From: Pleurodeles waltl
Lineage: Eukaryota; Chordata; Amphibia; Caudata; Salamandridae
Reading direction: 5' to 3'
Length of the DNA: 64,000 nt
NCBI RefSeq assembly: GCF_031143425.1
Contig: NC_090440.1
Location: 342,181,844-342,245,843 of the forward strand
Positions 1 to 12,099 of this stretch are shown here, one piece after another; position 1 is the first letter of the stretch; each line of letters begins with the position of its first letter. A program made the translations under genes and the position numbers. The notes beneath the pieces are model-generated. The model searched no databases and was not told the DNA's origin. It worked only from the letters and a program-made list of their open reading frames with translations.

Positions 1-712
1 ATGTGAGTTCACTCATTGAATTGGGTTGGATGCTATAATTTTACTTTCCATGGATGACGTATCTCAGAATTAATCACACTTGGGTTTGCACATTTGCACA
101 ACATTGTAGTACTAATTTCCATTCATAGGTTTAATATGTGGATACTACTTATTGTTTGTCACATTAAGTCTGTGTTTCTCACTGAGCATGTTCTTTCTAG
201 AAATTTGCAACTATCCATCTCACCCTTGGAGCATGGGTGACGGGTCTACATATTATCTTGTATTATGCTAACCATTTATATTCACTTAATTTGTTTAATC
301 CCAATGATATTACAGCCCTGACGAAGTCAACGGGGTACTCCCCGGACGAAACACATGTTGGCTGTGTTTGTAGAGTTTAAATGGAATATTACGTTTGTCA
401 AGCATCGCAGATTATGGCTTGAACGTTTTGGGACATTGATGTTTGGCAATGAAATGGATTGGAATATTACCATGACTACTTTCATCAATATGAACTGAAT
501 TAAACTTGGACATTGGCATTAAACCATAAGAAACTTGAAATCATATTGAAGTCTATTTTGTCTCTTATCCTTTGCGTCCTCGTGACACGTTTCCAGAGAT
601 ACATGGGATGCTGTTCTACAATTTCGGACATTTCAATGATTGTGACAGATATTTTTGTACTATTTTTTTAACATTGTGGATATAAACGAGTGCCTCTTGT
701 TGTTTGTTACCT
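1..712. other. unrecognised AT-rich flank
   Basis: No coding potential, terminal repeats or family resemblance seen. It ends at the hexamer TTACCT (707-712), directly before the sequence that recurs at 8408, so it may be the DNA into which element E inserted. Confidence 0.4.
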
Positions 713-1956
713 TGATAATATGTGAAGTGGCCTGGGCTGAAGACAAAGGACGTGCCTGGGTGAGGAGATCTGCCTCAGCAGATGGTGAAACAGGATGGGG
801 GAGATCAGCCAAACTGGTCTTCAAAGAATGGAAGGACATTTGGAGCAGCTCAGGACCTCCCCCATTTTCGACATACCCAGACAGCCAGGTGCCCCCCGAT
901 TACATTAGGAGAGTGCTGGAGAGAGATGTGTTAAGGGAACTTAGCCACACCAGTGAGTACACTCAGCCAGACCTAACCTCCGAATTCAGATTCTGCCATT
1001 TTGGATTTTGAAGAATGTTGCTTCCTGGGATTGATTTTTGCCACACTTCCCAGTTAGTGGTCATCCAAGAGGGTGGTGGCCTGCCTGTAATTGGACAGTT
1101 GCACCTCCCACTGCTTTTCAGTCCAGGAACAAGGATAAATTCACAACACACAACATACACGTACATTCACATTCAGTCAATCACAAACTCATTCAATGTG
1201 ACTCACGCCCACATGCATGCATACAAAAACAGACACCCACACACAGACACAACACCCCAACACACACACACCACCCCTCACTGCCTTCTCCTGTTGGAGA
1301 ACCCGACTTATCTGCTTGCAGGGGGATCCTCTGGAAGGAGACATGATGCGGTGCTGCTGCCAGATCAGCACCCACCAGCAAAACACCGCCAGATTGTATC
1401 ACTGCTCATGATACCGTCGGCTGTGTTTTGCTGGCGTTACTCTCTTGCTGACAGCAGCGCCAAATTACTGCTGTCCGCCGCCATGACCATTGACGGTATT
1501 CTGCCAGCCTTCTGGCGGAATTCCATCTACGGTCATAACGTGGGTGGGCGGCTGGTAGCCACGGCAACGGTATGTTGGCTGTCGCCGTGGCAGTAGGCGG
1601 TCAATACCGTTATTTTTGTAATGAGGGCCTAATTCTTTAAAAAATCATGTCTCCAGAGCTCCATGTCCGATTTTAATTGTTTTGGTGTCACTTTAAAGAT
1701 AAAAAGTAGTCTATTTTTATAAATTGATGTTGATTTTTTATTTTGTTTTGTGTTTTACTTATTTATTGTTTTGTGCTTTTTCAATGCTTTACACACTTGT
1801 CTCCTAAGTTAAGCCTTGTCGCTGGTTGCCAAGCTACCAAGGGTTGAGCTGGGATTAACTTATTGAGACCTAACTGTATCCAGTGGGGGTTAGTGACTTA
1901 TTGCTAAGAGTAGATGCTTACCTGTCCTTACCAATAATCCACTTTTCAAAAATGTT
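713..1956 (+). repeat. 5' LTR of element E, with Harbinger-derived insert
   Basis: The left part (713-1012) is repeated at 8408-8703 with scattered substitutions. The right part (1626-1956) is repeated at 14413-14740. Here the left LTR sequence appears to run on to about 1140 before Harbinger-like DNA begins. A 118-aa open frame at 655-1011 overlaps the left part, but the matching segment at 8414 has a stop, so I read it as non-coding LTR. Confidence 0.6.
1141..1625 (+). mobile_element. Harbinger remnant inside the 5' LTR of E
   Basis: The right end (about 1470-1625) is rich in GGCGG/CCGCC motifs and finishes GTAATGAGGGCC. This matches the inverted terminus seen at 14400 and the terminus of the MITE at 30131. 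The left part is CA-rich (cacacaca) and resembles the intron and acceptor region of the Myb-like gene of element A. No left terminal repeat is present, so this is an internally deleted copy. Confidence 0.55.
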
Positions 1957-2175
1957 GGTGCACAGTGGTGGGATCTAGTACTTGTGTTTAATATCACACT
2001 ACATTTTTAAGTGAAATAAGTTACAAATCCTCTAAATTGACCAAGACCAAAGTATTTTTGATTTTTCAAATTGGGACTAATTCTTTTTAATTACTTCATT
2101 TTTGAGGTTTTCTAAATTGTTCTGATCAATTGGTGCCAAAGTTTTTTGTGAGTGACACAAAACTTAAGGGAGACC

Positions 2176-5100
2176 ATGGAGCTTGATCTGGCTAGCCTAC
2201 TCACACTCACTACAGCTGAGCTTAGAGTGTTGTGCAAAAAGAGGGTATTGCTTGCTGCTAACAACCTAAGGAAAATTGTGATGGTCAGGTCCCTTGAAGT
2301 CTGGGTAGTACAGATGGAGAAAGCTTCAGAGGTAGGAAGGAAGAGGGAAGAAGCCCTCTCCAACCTCCAGGAGGAGGAGGAGGATTGCCAAACTGTGATT
2401 TCACCATCTAGGGCCCTATCGAAAGCAAATTGCGGGGAAGGTTATGTGGCATCAGGCCAAGAAAAAGCAGAACTCGACCTCAGGGAAAGGGAACTTGAAG
2501 CGCAGGTAGCTTTCATATCTTTGGAGGCAGAGAAGTTGGCCCTAGAAAAGATGAAGTGGGCAAAGAGTGAACAAAGAGATGGTGGCAGCGACAGAGAAGT
2601 TGAGGTGTACATGGGTGGTGGTTTCTGCCCCAGATTACCCAATTTGGTTGTTCCTGCTTACGTAGAGGGGGATGACATGGACAAATGGTTGGAGACCTTT
2701 GAAAGGGCTCTCCAGATGAAAAGGGTTAAGCCCCAATATTGCGGTTCACTCCTGTGGACATTAGTCTCAATATCTGGGAGGTTTAGGCTCCGGCCCTAGG
2801 AGGGAGAAAGCAGATTCCTATCTGTAGGAAGTACCCTCTTTCTAGCAGGTTATCCCCACTTTTGGCCGGTTTGTGAGTGTGTGTCAGTGTGTTTTTACTG
2901 TGTCACTGGGATCCTGCTAGCCATGACCCCAGTGCTCATAGATAAAAACCTATATGTCAGTGTGTTTTGCCTGTCTCACTGTGATCCTGCTAGCCAGGAC
3001 CCCAGTGCTCATAGTTTGTGGCCTAATGTGTATGCCTGTGAGGTGCCTAACTATGTCACTGAGGCTCTTCTAATCAGAACCTCAGTGCTGATGCTCTCTC
3101 TGCTTTTAAATTTGTCACTGTAGGCCAGTGACTTAATTTATCAATTTCAATTGGCACACTGGACCGCCCTTATAAGTTCCTAGTATGTGGAACCTAGGTA
3201 CCCAGGGCATTGGGGTTCCAGGAGATGAATATGGGCTGTAGCATTTCTTTTGCCACCCATAAGGAGCTCAGACAAACTCTTACACAGGACTGCCATTGCA
3301 GTCTGCGTGAAATAGTGCACACACTATTTCACAGCCATTGTCACTGTACTTAATTAACTTATAAGTCACCTTTATGTCTAACCTTCACTTGCTGAAGGTT
3401 AGGTGCAAAGTTACTAAGTGTGAGGGCACCCTTGCACCAGCAAAGGTGCCCCCACAGAGTTCAGGGCCATTTACCCGGACATTGTGAGTGCGGGGACGTC
3501 ATTACACTTGTGCACTACATATAGGTCAATACCTATATGTAGCTTCACAATGGTAACTCTGAATATGGCCATGTAACATGTCTAAGATCATGGGATTGTC
3601 CCCCCATTCCAAATCTGGTATTGGGGAGCCAATTCCATTCATCCTGGGGGCTCCACCATGGACCCCCAGTACTGTCAAACCAGCTCTCTGAGGCTTGCAC
3701 TGCACCTACAGATGCTTCCACCTCACAGACAGGGTTCTGCCCTCCTGGGGTCTGGGCAGCCCAGTCCCAGGAAGGCAAAACAAAGCATTTCCTCTGAGAG
3801 CAGGGTGTTACACCCTCTCCCTTTGGAAATAGGTGTTACAGGCTGGAGAGGGGTAGCCTCCCCCAGCCTCTTGAAATGCTTTGAAGGGCAGAGATGGTGC
3901 CCTCCTTGCATAAACCAGTCTGCACCGGTTCAGGGACTCCTTCCCCCGTGTTCTGGTGGGAAACTGGACAAAGGAAAGGGGATTGACCACTCCCCTGTCC
4001 ATTACCACCCCAAGCGTGGTGCCCAGAGCTCCTCCAGTGTGTCCCAGACTTCAGCCATCTTGCTTTACAAGGTGTGGGGGCACTCTGGAGGGCTCTAAGT
4101 GGCCAGTGCCAGCAGATGATGTTAGAGACCCCTCCTGATAGGTCTATACCTGATCACCCTCTCAGGGCTATTTAGGGTCTCTCCTGTGGGTTCTCTTCAG
4201 ATTATGACTTGAAGCGTCCAGCGGGACTCCACTGCACTTCTCTCTTCGACTTCTGCCAAGGATTGACCGCTGACTCCTCCATGATGCCTGCAAAACTGCA
4301 ACAAAGTAGCCAGAAGACTACCAGCGACATTGTAGTGCCTAATCCTGCCCGGCTTTCTTCACTATTTCCTGGTGGTGCATTCGCTGGGGGATGCCTGCCT
4401 TCACCCTGCACTGGAAGCCATGAAGAAATCTCCCGTGGGTCAAAGGAATCTTCCCCCTGCTCCAGCAGGCACCAAACTTCAGCTTCACCGGTACTCTGGG
4501 TACCCTCTCACCCTGACGAGCATGGCCCCTGGAACACAGGTGGTGGACCCAAGTGGCCCAGACTGCCCAGAGGTCCAACTGTGCAAATCTGGAGGCTGTA
4601 AGTCCTTGCCTCCCCTCCCCAGACAGTAATGCTGTGCACTTTATGTTCTGCAGCTACAAGGGCTTCTGTGCACATTTCCAAGAAATCCTGCATGCAAAGC
4701 CGAGCCTAGGTCCCCAGCACTTCATCCTGCAATGCTCAGCTCAGCTCCCTGAGTTGACCTCTGGTGTCGTGGGACCTCTCTTTGCAGTGTTGAGATGACC
4801 GCTGTGTTCAGTCTTCTTGAACCTGTGTTCACGGACTCCTGCGAGTGCTTCCCTCCTTCCAGTGGGCTCTATACATTGCTGAGGGCCTCCTCTTTTTCCC
4901 CTCCTGAGTGGCAACATCCTGGTCCTTCCTGGTCCCAGGCAGCACCCTTTTTCTCCAACCGCGACTCTTGCAGCTAGCAAGGCTTGTTTGCAGTATTTTG
5001 CCAAGGAAACAACTCTGCGTCCTCCAGCACGCCGTGGGAAATCCTCTGCACAAAGCAGAATCTCCTACCTCCTTTCGTTGGTGCAAAACCAGCATCTTCT

Positions 5101-6390
5101 TCCAACCAGAGGCAGCCATTTTGCACTTTCATCAGGGGATTAGTGGGCTCCTGCCCCCCCCGGTCACTTTAGCAACTCTTGGACTTGGTACCATTCCTTT
5201 ACAGGTCTTTAGGTCCAGGAATCTATCTTCAGTGCTTTGCAGTCTGTTGTGGTCCTTGCAAAATCCTTTATCATGACTTGAGTGTGTTTTGAGGGAAATA
5301 CTACTTTCCTGGGTCCTAGGGTGGGGTCTCCATTACACCCTTAGTGTTTTCTCACACTCCCAGCAACCCTCTACACACTACAATTGCCTAGGGGGGCATT
5401 TGTGGTTCGCATTTCACTTACTTAGTATATGGTTTGTGTTGCCCCTATGCCTATTGCATTCTATTGTGTTTTACAGTGTTTGCACTACTTTCTGACTGTT
5501 TTACGTACCTGATTTGGTTATTTGTGTATATTTTGTGTATGTTACTTACCTCTTAAGGGAGTATATCCACTGAGATATTTTTGGCACATTGTCACTAAAA
5601 TAAAGTACCTTCATTTTTAGTTTCTATGAGTATTGTCTTTCTTATGATATAGTACCTATATGACAGAAGTGGATTGCATGAGCTTTGCATGTCTCCTAGT
5701 TCAGCCTTGGCTGCTCTGCTATAGCTACCTCTATCAGCCTAAGCTGCTAGAACACTACTACACTCTACTAATAAGGGATAACTGGACCTGGTATAAGGTG
5801 TAAGTACCATTGGTACCCACTACAAGCCAGGCCAGCCTCCTACACTATCTTAGTTTGAAGATGTGTTTAACCAAGAAGTTTGGTAAGATCCCAGAGCAGT
5901 TCAGAATGAAGTTCAAGGAAACCAAGAAGGTCAATACCCAGTCTTGGGTTGACTTTGTAGACACTGCACTTAAGGCACTACAGGGCTGCATACAAGGTAA
6001 CAAAGTAAATACTTGTGAGGGGTTATACAATTTGTTCATGAGGGATCAAATCTTGGGCTATTGTATCCAAGGGAGGTTACTCCAGCATCTAGCGGACTCT
6101 AAGCTGACCAACCCCAGCGAGCTGGGGTAGAACCAGGTTGGTTGTCAAGTCCTGGGTGGAGACTCCATGAAGGTGGGGTCAGGACCCCAAAAACCTAAGG
6201 AGGGAGGTCGTAAGCCCACAACAATGACTACCACTGTACTCCAGAAGCCTAAGAAGTAAAGGGTAAATCCCATTTCCACTCTGACAAGCAGAGGCAGGGA
6301 GACCTAGGGTTATAAAAGCTCTTGGACAATAAGGCCTGCTTTGACTGTTAGAAGACAGGTCACTTCAGAGGAGATGCAGCCTGTCCCAAG
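2176..6390 (+). pseudogene. gag of element E (SAP-like, SCAN-like, CCHC), interrupted
   Basis: The first part (2176-2822) has a SAP-like N-terminus (LTTAELRVLCKK), a charged Glu/Lys-rich coiled-coil stretch, and the gag landmark YVEGDDMDKWLETFERAL. A solo LTR then intervenes (2823-5844). The second part (5845-6130) is a SCAN-like dimerisation domain (KKFGKIPEQFRMKF, SWVDF, LRQH-like end). Removing the LTR and one copy of its CTATC duplication places SLKMCLTKKF directly after the first part. A zinc knuckle follows at 6337-6390 (CFDC, then a stop, then KTGHFRGDAAC). At least one frameshift (about 2799) and that stop inactivate it. In the family, gag packages the element RNA and SCAN mediates self-association. 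Confidence 0.7.
2823..5844 (+). repeat. solo LTR, 3022 bp, perfect 5-bp target duplication
   Basis: Begins TGTAGGAAG and ends CCTCCTACA. It is flanked by CTATC on both sides (2818-2822 and 5845-5849). An AATAAA signal (about 5599) lies near the right end, supporting the plus orientation. The copy at 50311-53232 in reverse orientation is homologous along its length. No internal gag/pol belongs to it, so it is a recombined solo LTR. It inserted into the gag of E and is therefore younger than E. Confidence 0.9.
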
Positions 6391-6531
6391 AGGGTGGTTA
6401 ACACTGGGCTGTCCAGTGTGGCAATAGAGGAGGACTTATCAGATGATGAGGTGCTCATAGCAATGGGCTAAGAGGCAGGTCTGGATTTGCAAGCTGGTGA
6501 TCCCAGAGGATTGAGTAGACACTTTCACCCC

Positions 6532-7031
6532 ATTCAGGTGAATGTGACCCCTAACGATGGCCTGAGAGACACCTGTGCCTGTCACACTGTACTGAGTGAC
6601 CAGACATGTATGTCCCAGGGGAGACAAGGAGAGTCAGGATAGCCACAGGTGAGGTCACCAGCAAAACTGTAACCATGGTAACCCTGGTGAGGGAGGGTAT
6701 CCTTGACTGGTTTAAGGTGGTGGTCAGTGCTGACCTCCTCCTACATTGTATCCTGGGTAATGACCTCTCAGATGTGGGTCTGATCCCAGATGGGGCGGTC
6801 ACCCAGAGCGCCCTACCAATCCAAGGTCCTGGGGAGCGAGTCCATAAACTTGGGGATCCAGTCCTTAAAGTTAGGAGACGGGGTCCCCAAGAAAACGGAA
6901 GGAGAAGAAAAAAGAAGGGTAGGCCACTCTTAAAGAGAGTTCCAGTGAGCCCAAGGCCTTCTTCCCCAGTAAGGGGGGAGAGCCCAGAATTGGCACTGGT
7001 GAGGCTTCACCTGACCCCAAGGAAGTCCTAA
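6532..7031 (+). pseudogene. aspartic-protease remnant of element E
   Basis: The active-site region reads GLRDTCAC at about 6562-6585, so the catalytic DTG triad has become DTC. After a +1 shift the frame continues from 6606 as MYVPGETRRVRIATGEV and reaches LHCILGNDLSDVGLIPDG, the conserved C-terminal glycine/aspartate motif of retropepsin folds in this gypsy group. A basic stretch follows (RRKKKGRP). The gene is inactive because of the active-site change and the frameshift. Family assignment comes from motif order, not from an alignment. Confidence 0.65.
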
Positions 7032-8407
7032 AAAGTCAGGCAGCTGTCCAGCTGCATGTTGTTGCCCCTGCACTGACAGAAGAGAGTGTGAAAGAAGGAG
7101 GTCTGCCACAGGAGGTAGTAACCCCCCCTCTAAACAGCAAGAGGGGTGCCAAGACCTCACATTTGCCCCTAAAGTAGCTCACTGACATGTCATTGGAAAG
7201 CTTAGGGTGTAGTTCTGGGTTCTGACAGCTGTCAGTGGCCTTTACTTGGTACTGACCCTCATAGTAGCACTGCATTTGGCCTGAAAGGCAGACCCCAGGG
7301 CCAAAAGCAAAGGATGCCCACTAAGCCTGTTGGTCACTGTGGGGTTGCTCAATTGTTGGGTGACCTCTTTGGGTAAGCTAGGTATTGCCCTAGCAAAGTT
7401 AGGGCTAGGGGAGGTGGCCACCTCATTACCAAAGTTGTCAGCGAGAGACGAGGAAGACTCCCCAGATGGGAGTTCAGTTTAAAATGTGTTCCTTTACTGT
7501 TGGGATGGGTTATCTACCCACAGGGAGTGACCCTGACAGGAGGATGTAAGGCAGAGTAGGCCTTGCCCTGAAGGACAGCCAGTTTCACTGTCTTTCTGTC
7601 GGGCAAGCCAGGAAGACTCTCCTAGTGTTGGGCTGAGCCTCCTGGGAGTGTTGGCTGGGAGGGGGCCTGTGTGGGAAAACTAGGCTAATTGCAGAATCCC
7701 CCTAACTTGTTGATCCCATTTTTCACTTTTGCTGGTGTTTACCTGATTCTGATTGTGCCCTGGGCACTGCTAAACAGTGCCAGGGACTGTGCTCTGATTA
7801 AAATAACAATGCAAATTAAGCTAATCATAATTGGCTGGATCAACCTACCTAGTATATGTAGGGCATGTAGGTTTAGGGACCCCAGCATAGATGAGCACCT
7901 ATAGGTGCACTGCCGAGGTGCCCAGTATCATTGTAAAGGCAGGCCTGCCTTGCTGGCTGCTTTTAAATTAAAGGTAACCCCAAATTAGACTTTGGAATTA
8001 AAAGTACTTCCAAAGTCTTAAACCTCCTTATTGTTACATATAAGTCACCCCTAAGGGGTGCCCTAGGTGCCCCCAATGTTGGGTACATTGTAACTATCAG
8101 CAGGGACCTTCTAAAAGATGTTGTATAAGCCCTGGTGAGGAAAAATAGCCACATAATTTTTTCCCATGTTGTAGTGAATGGACTCCATAAGCTAAATTAG
8201 GGCGACTTAAATAATAAAGTCTCAAAAGGATCTAGATATGTCAAGTTTGGCATCAAACTTACTGTTATAATAAATCCAACAGCTTGTCAGTGTTGAATTT
8301 GATATAACTAGTTCAGGAAAAGAGTTTTAGAACTCTACCTGAAAGTTGCCAACTCTGTGTTGCTCTCCTGTGATTGGCCAGCCTCTGGCAGCCTGGCCAG
8401 GCTACCT
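7032..8407 (+). other. non-coding remainder of the E interior
   Basis: No reverse transcriptase, RNase H or integrase motif is visible in any frame. The stretch before the 3' LTR is AT-rich with several stop codons in all frames. I read it as the 3' untranslated interior of a pol-less element. Confidence 0.5.
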
Positions 8408-8723
8408 TGATGAGGTGTGAAGTGGCCTGGGCTGACGACAAAGGACGTGCATTGGTGAGGAGATCTGCCTCAGCAGATGGTGAAACATGATGGGGGAGAT
8501 CAGCCAAACTGGTCTTCAAAGAATGGAAGGACATTTGGAGCAGCTCAGGACCTCCCCCATTTTCCACAAACCCAGACAGCCAGGTGCCCCCGATTAGATT
8601 AGGAGAGTGCTGGAGAGAGATGTGTTAAGGGAACATAGCCACACCAGTGAGTACACTCAGCCAGACCTAACCTCAGAATTCAGATTCTGCCATTTTGGAT
8701 TTTAAAATTATATTTTGGGAGGA

Positions 8724-9168
8724 CTGCTGTGCGCCAGGGGGAGGACAGGCCCAGGGAACTGACTCTCCAGGAGACACTCACCAAGATCCTGGGAGCATTC
8801 CAACATTCCCAGAATACGCTGGGCAAGATCCTAGACAACATCCAGGAGAACAGGTGGCTGCAGGAGGGACAGTACCAGGGGATCAGGGAGGACGTGAAGG
8901 CCATTAACACCACCCTGGTCACCATTGCAGGGGTGCTGGGAGACATGGCCAATATTATGAGTGAGTCAGTGTCACACCAGCGGGCCCATGCCACTAGCCA
9001 GACTACTGAACAACCCTCCACCTCCGGTGCTGCTAGTAGACAGGAGGCCCCGCCACAGGACCAACAAGCCACCAGCACCCATTCCCCTGCAGAAGGAGAA
9101 CCACGCCGCAAACGTTCTCTGCGATCCAGGCAGAGACTATTACCAAGACCCCCACCAGGAAATGAGAC
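8724..9168 (+). pseudogene. C-terminal part of Myb-like protein 1 of B
   Basis: Reads VRQGEDRPRELTLQETL, then a helical region (ILDNIQENRWLQEGQYQGI) and a Ser/Thr/Gln-rich linker, and finishes in a basic RRKRSLRSRQR cluster. It matches the end of the Myb1 gene of element A (26241-26700) segment by segment. Exon 1 with the DNA-binding domain is absent. A frameshift just before the end separates the basic cluster from the expected terminal PTRK and stop at about 9168. The family's C-terminal helix probably mediates partner contact (inference). Confidence 0.7.
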
Positions 9169-9620
9169 TCTTCTGATTGTCACCCTTCTGTCCCACTCTG
9201 TCACCCTGTCCACCTTTAACTGCCATTGCTCCACTTCCTATTCCCCTTCGGACAATGAACCTGTGCTACAAATAGACTGGAACTATACCTTGGACTTTCC
9301 TCCATCATCACCCCAGCCCATTGCACTTCTCCCTTTTCTTCATAGCACGGCAATAAACACACTTTGAAAAAATACAAGTATGGAGTATGTCAAATGATTG
9401 AAGTATGTATTAGTTTACAAGGTTTAAACATTGCAATTCAACTGTACAGTAGGAAAGACCTGTAGTTGGCTGCAGTAACAACACCAGGAGCTATAGTGGG
9501 GCACCAACATCTGCAAAAAGAGTTGCCAAAGGGTACACTAAGTGGCCACAGAAGTGCCAGTGACAATGTGAAACAAGAAACTGACAATGAAATGTGAAGT
9601 AAAACCGTCTTACCTGTGTG

Positions 9621-10727
9621 TCATTGGAAGTATTGTCTAATCGCTCCAAACCTGTTGTCCTCATCCTCATCCTCTGCCTCCTCATCTTCACTGTCCACAG
9701 GGTCCACTGCTCCCACATGGCCATCTCCAGCCTCCTCCTCCTGCAGAAAAGGCACATGGTAACTCAAGGCAAGGTTATGCAACATGCAGCATGCCACGAT
9801 TATCTGGCAGACCTTCTTGGGTGAGTAGCACACGGATCCACCAGTCAGATGGAGGCACCGAAACATGTACCTCAGGAGGCCAAATGTGCGTTCAATGATA
9901 CTTCTTGTTCACCCATGTGCCTCATTGTAACGTTTCTCAGCCCTTGTCCTGGGATTTCTCATAGGGATCGGTAGCCATGAAAGGTTGGGATAACCTAAGT
10001 CACCTGCAAATATTGTTGGACGACTGTTAGCCACACACTATCCCTTATGGGCCACACCATACCCATATACCAACATCCACTGGGTGGGAACCACGGCTCA
10101 CCTATTAGCCACACACAGTGCCTCTGTAGTTGGGCCATCACATTTGGGATGCTGCTGTTCCTCAGGATAAAGGCATCATGCACTGACACAGGATACTCAG
10201 CATTGACATGGGAGATGTACTGATCTGCCAAACGCACCATCTGCACATTCATCGAGTGAAAACTTTTTCGATTTCTGTACACCAGTTAATTTTGCCGGGG
10301 GGGAGCAAATGCAATATGTGTTTCCATCAATTGCCCCAATTATGTTGGGGATATGTCCCGTTGCATAGAAGTCAGCCTTCACTGTAGGCAAATCCTCCAC
10401 CAGGGGATAAACAATGTAGCTGCACATGTGTTTAATCAGGGCAGACAACACTCTTGTCAGCACAATTGAGAACATTGGCTGTGACATTCCTGCTGCCAAG
10501 CCCACTGTCACTTGGAAAGAACCAGTAGCCAAGAAATAAAGCACAGATAGGACTTGAACAAGAGGGGGTATCCCAGTGGGGTGACGGATAGCAAATATCG
10601 GATCAGGCTCCAATTGGGCACTCAGCTCCGTGATTGTGGCCCTGTCAAGTCTGTATGTGAGGATAATGTGCCTGCTCTCCATTGTTGCCAAGTCCACAAG
10701 GGGTCTGTACACGGGGGATGTCTCCAT
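9621..10727 (-). pseudogene. Harbinger transposase of B (HARBI1-like, two exons)
   Basis: Starts METSPVYRPLVDL at 10727. Exon 1 has the helical N-terminal domain (LDRATITELSAQLEP), the HPTGIPPLVQVLSVLYFLATGSFQ block and the first catalytic Asp (IIGAIDG). A 1-nt indel near 10285 shifts to VYRNRKSFHSMNVQMV and the second Asp (VHDAFILRNSS). An intron with GT..AG ends spans 10101-10004 (98 bp), between the Gly and Asp of the LIG-DLGYPN motif, phase 1. Exon 2 (10003-9621) has an in-frame TGA, then the third catalytic residue (IIERTFGLL), and ends in an acidic tail and IRQYFQ. The DDE nuclease would cut and join element ends; this copy is dead. Confidence 0.85.
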
Positions 10728-11198
10728 CTCCTATTCATCCGAAGCAGTTGCAATCTATGGGGCAAAATAGTAAGGAGTTGGTCATAAAATGCACATTGTA
10801 GCCACTACAGTTCAATGCATGATGTGAATTTTAAATGTATTAGTGGCATATGTCCTGTATGTACAATTGTGATCTGTGACGCAGTTATGTTCCATGCACT
10901 GCCCCCCCTGAAATGGTGTCTGCCTGTCCTGTGTGGAGGGACAGGTGGAAGTGAGGTAATTCCGCAGACGTTGTGCGCCGTTGCGGAAGGCGGACGGGAT
11001 CCACTGTGCAACAACTCATTGGATAATATTGGGCCCTATGGGGTACAGTGGCCAATGGTGTTGTACGTCGGCGGTGACAGTATACACCACTGTGGACGTC
11101 AACGCCATATCCTATCTGTTCATTCACTTGCTACCTGACCTTAAACAGGACAGGACCTACACTGCATGTGCTGCTGTGACCATTGTCTGGAACATACC

Positions 11199-12072
11199 AT
11201 GGCCTGTGTGACTGGGGAAAGGGTCCCTGCCTTCACCTCAGCAGAGCTGGAAAAACTAGTGGATGGGGACATATCAACATCCACTGCCTCCACTGTGGCC
11301 CCCTCCTCCTTGTCCTCCACCTCCCTCTCAGTTGCGTCTACACTCACACCTGCATGCACTACATCCTCATCCACTACCTCCATCACCAGCACACCTATCA
11401 GAGCACACACCTCACTGGACGTCACCACCCCAACATCCATGCATAAGTCCCCTGTGTCCTCTCCCACTGTGTCTTTGCCCCCTACTCCCAAAGTACACAA
11501 GCGCAAGCACTCTGACACCCAACAGCCATCCACCTCACACCAGCATCCAGCCCATGCACCTGCACCCAAACAAAACAGACAGATACCTCCTACAACCACT
11601 CCCTCTTCCTCCACTCCCAGACCTTCTCCCTCTTCCCACCCCAATGTCCTAGGAAGCTTTTCCTCTCCACCATTGACCTCTTCCCTATCCCTCGCCCCTG
11701 TCCTTCTCATCTGGCCAGGGTGGCTAAAACCCAGGCAAGCACCTCAGCCACCCAGTCCATGGGACCAGTAGTGTCCACAGTAACTCGTGGTGGAAAAGGA
11801 TCCTGGCACCTGGCAGCCACACAGAAAGGGTGCCTGCCCCAAGTTCTGCCAGGAAGGGCAAGGAGCCCTCCCCAGCTGCTGCCATGAAGGTCAAGGTGCC
11901 ACCCCAAACTGCTGCCAGGAAGGGCATGGTGCCACCCCTAGCTGCTGCCAGGTACAGGCAAGGAGCAATCTCCAAATGCTGCCAGTTAGGGCAAGGAGGA
12001 ATCCCCAGCTGCTGCCAGGAAGGGCAAGGGGCCTACACCAGCAGGCAGAAAGCACAAGGGGCCTGGTGCTAG
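11199..12072 (+). pseudogene. Myb-like protein 2 of B, internally deleted, with repeat tail
   Basis: Starts MACVTGERVPAFTSAELEKL, the same start as Myb2 exon 1 in element A. It then jumps directly to a Ser/Thr/Pro-rich region (STSTASTVAPSSLSS) that in A is encoded in exon 3, so the Myb domain and two introns are deleted. A basic motif (HKRKHSDTQQPSTS) follows. The frame stops at 11771; the adjacent frame (from about 11830) continues as an 11-aa tandem repeat of the type ARKGKEPSPAA. It faces the B transposase across about 470 bp, as in A. Confidence 0.7.
11830..12055 (+). repeat. 33-bp tandem repeat (11-aa periodicity)
   Basis: Roughly six units of the form GCTGCCAGGAAGGGCAAGG plus 14 variable bases. 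One plus-strand frame stays open and reads ARKGKEPSPAA, AMKVKVPPQTA, ARKGMVPPLAA. The array sits where element A has a quite different 54-bp repeat. Confidence 0.8.
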
Positions 12073-12099
12073 GACTCTGTCGGAGCCCCCACCACCAAC

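Noticed and set aside
655..1011. 118-codon frame with a hydrophobic start, signal-peptide-like
   Set aside because: The downstream two thirds recur in the 3' LTR (8414-8703), where a stop and small changes break the frame. Treated as LTR DNA.
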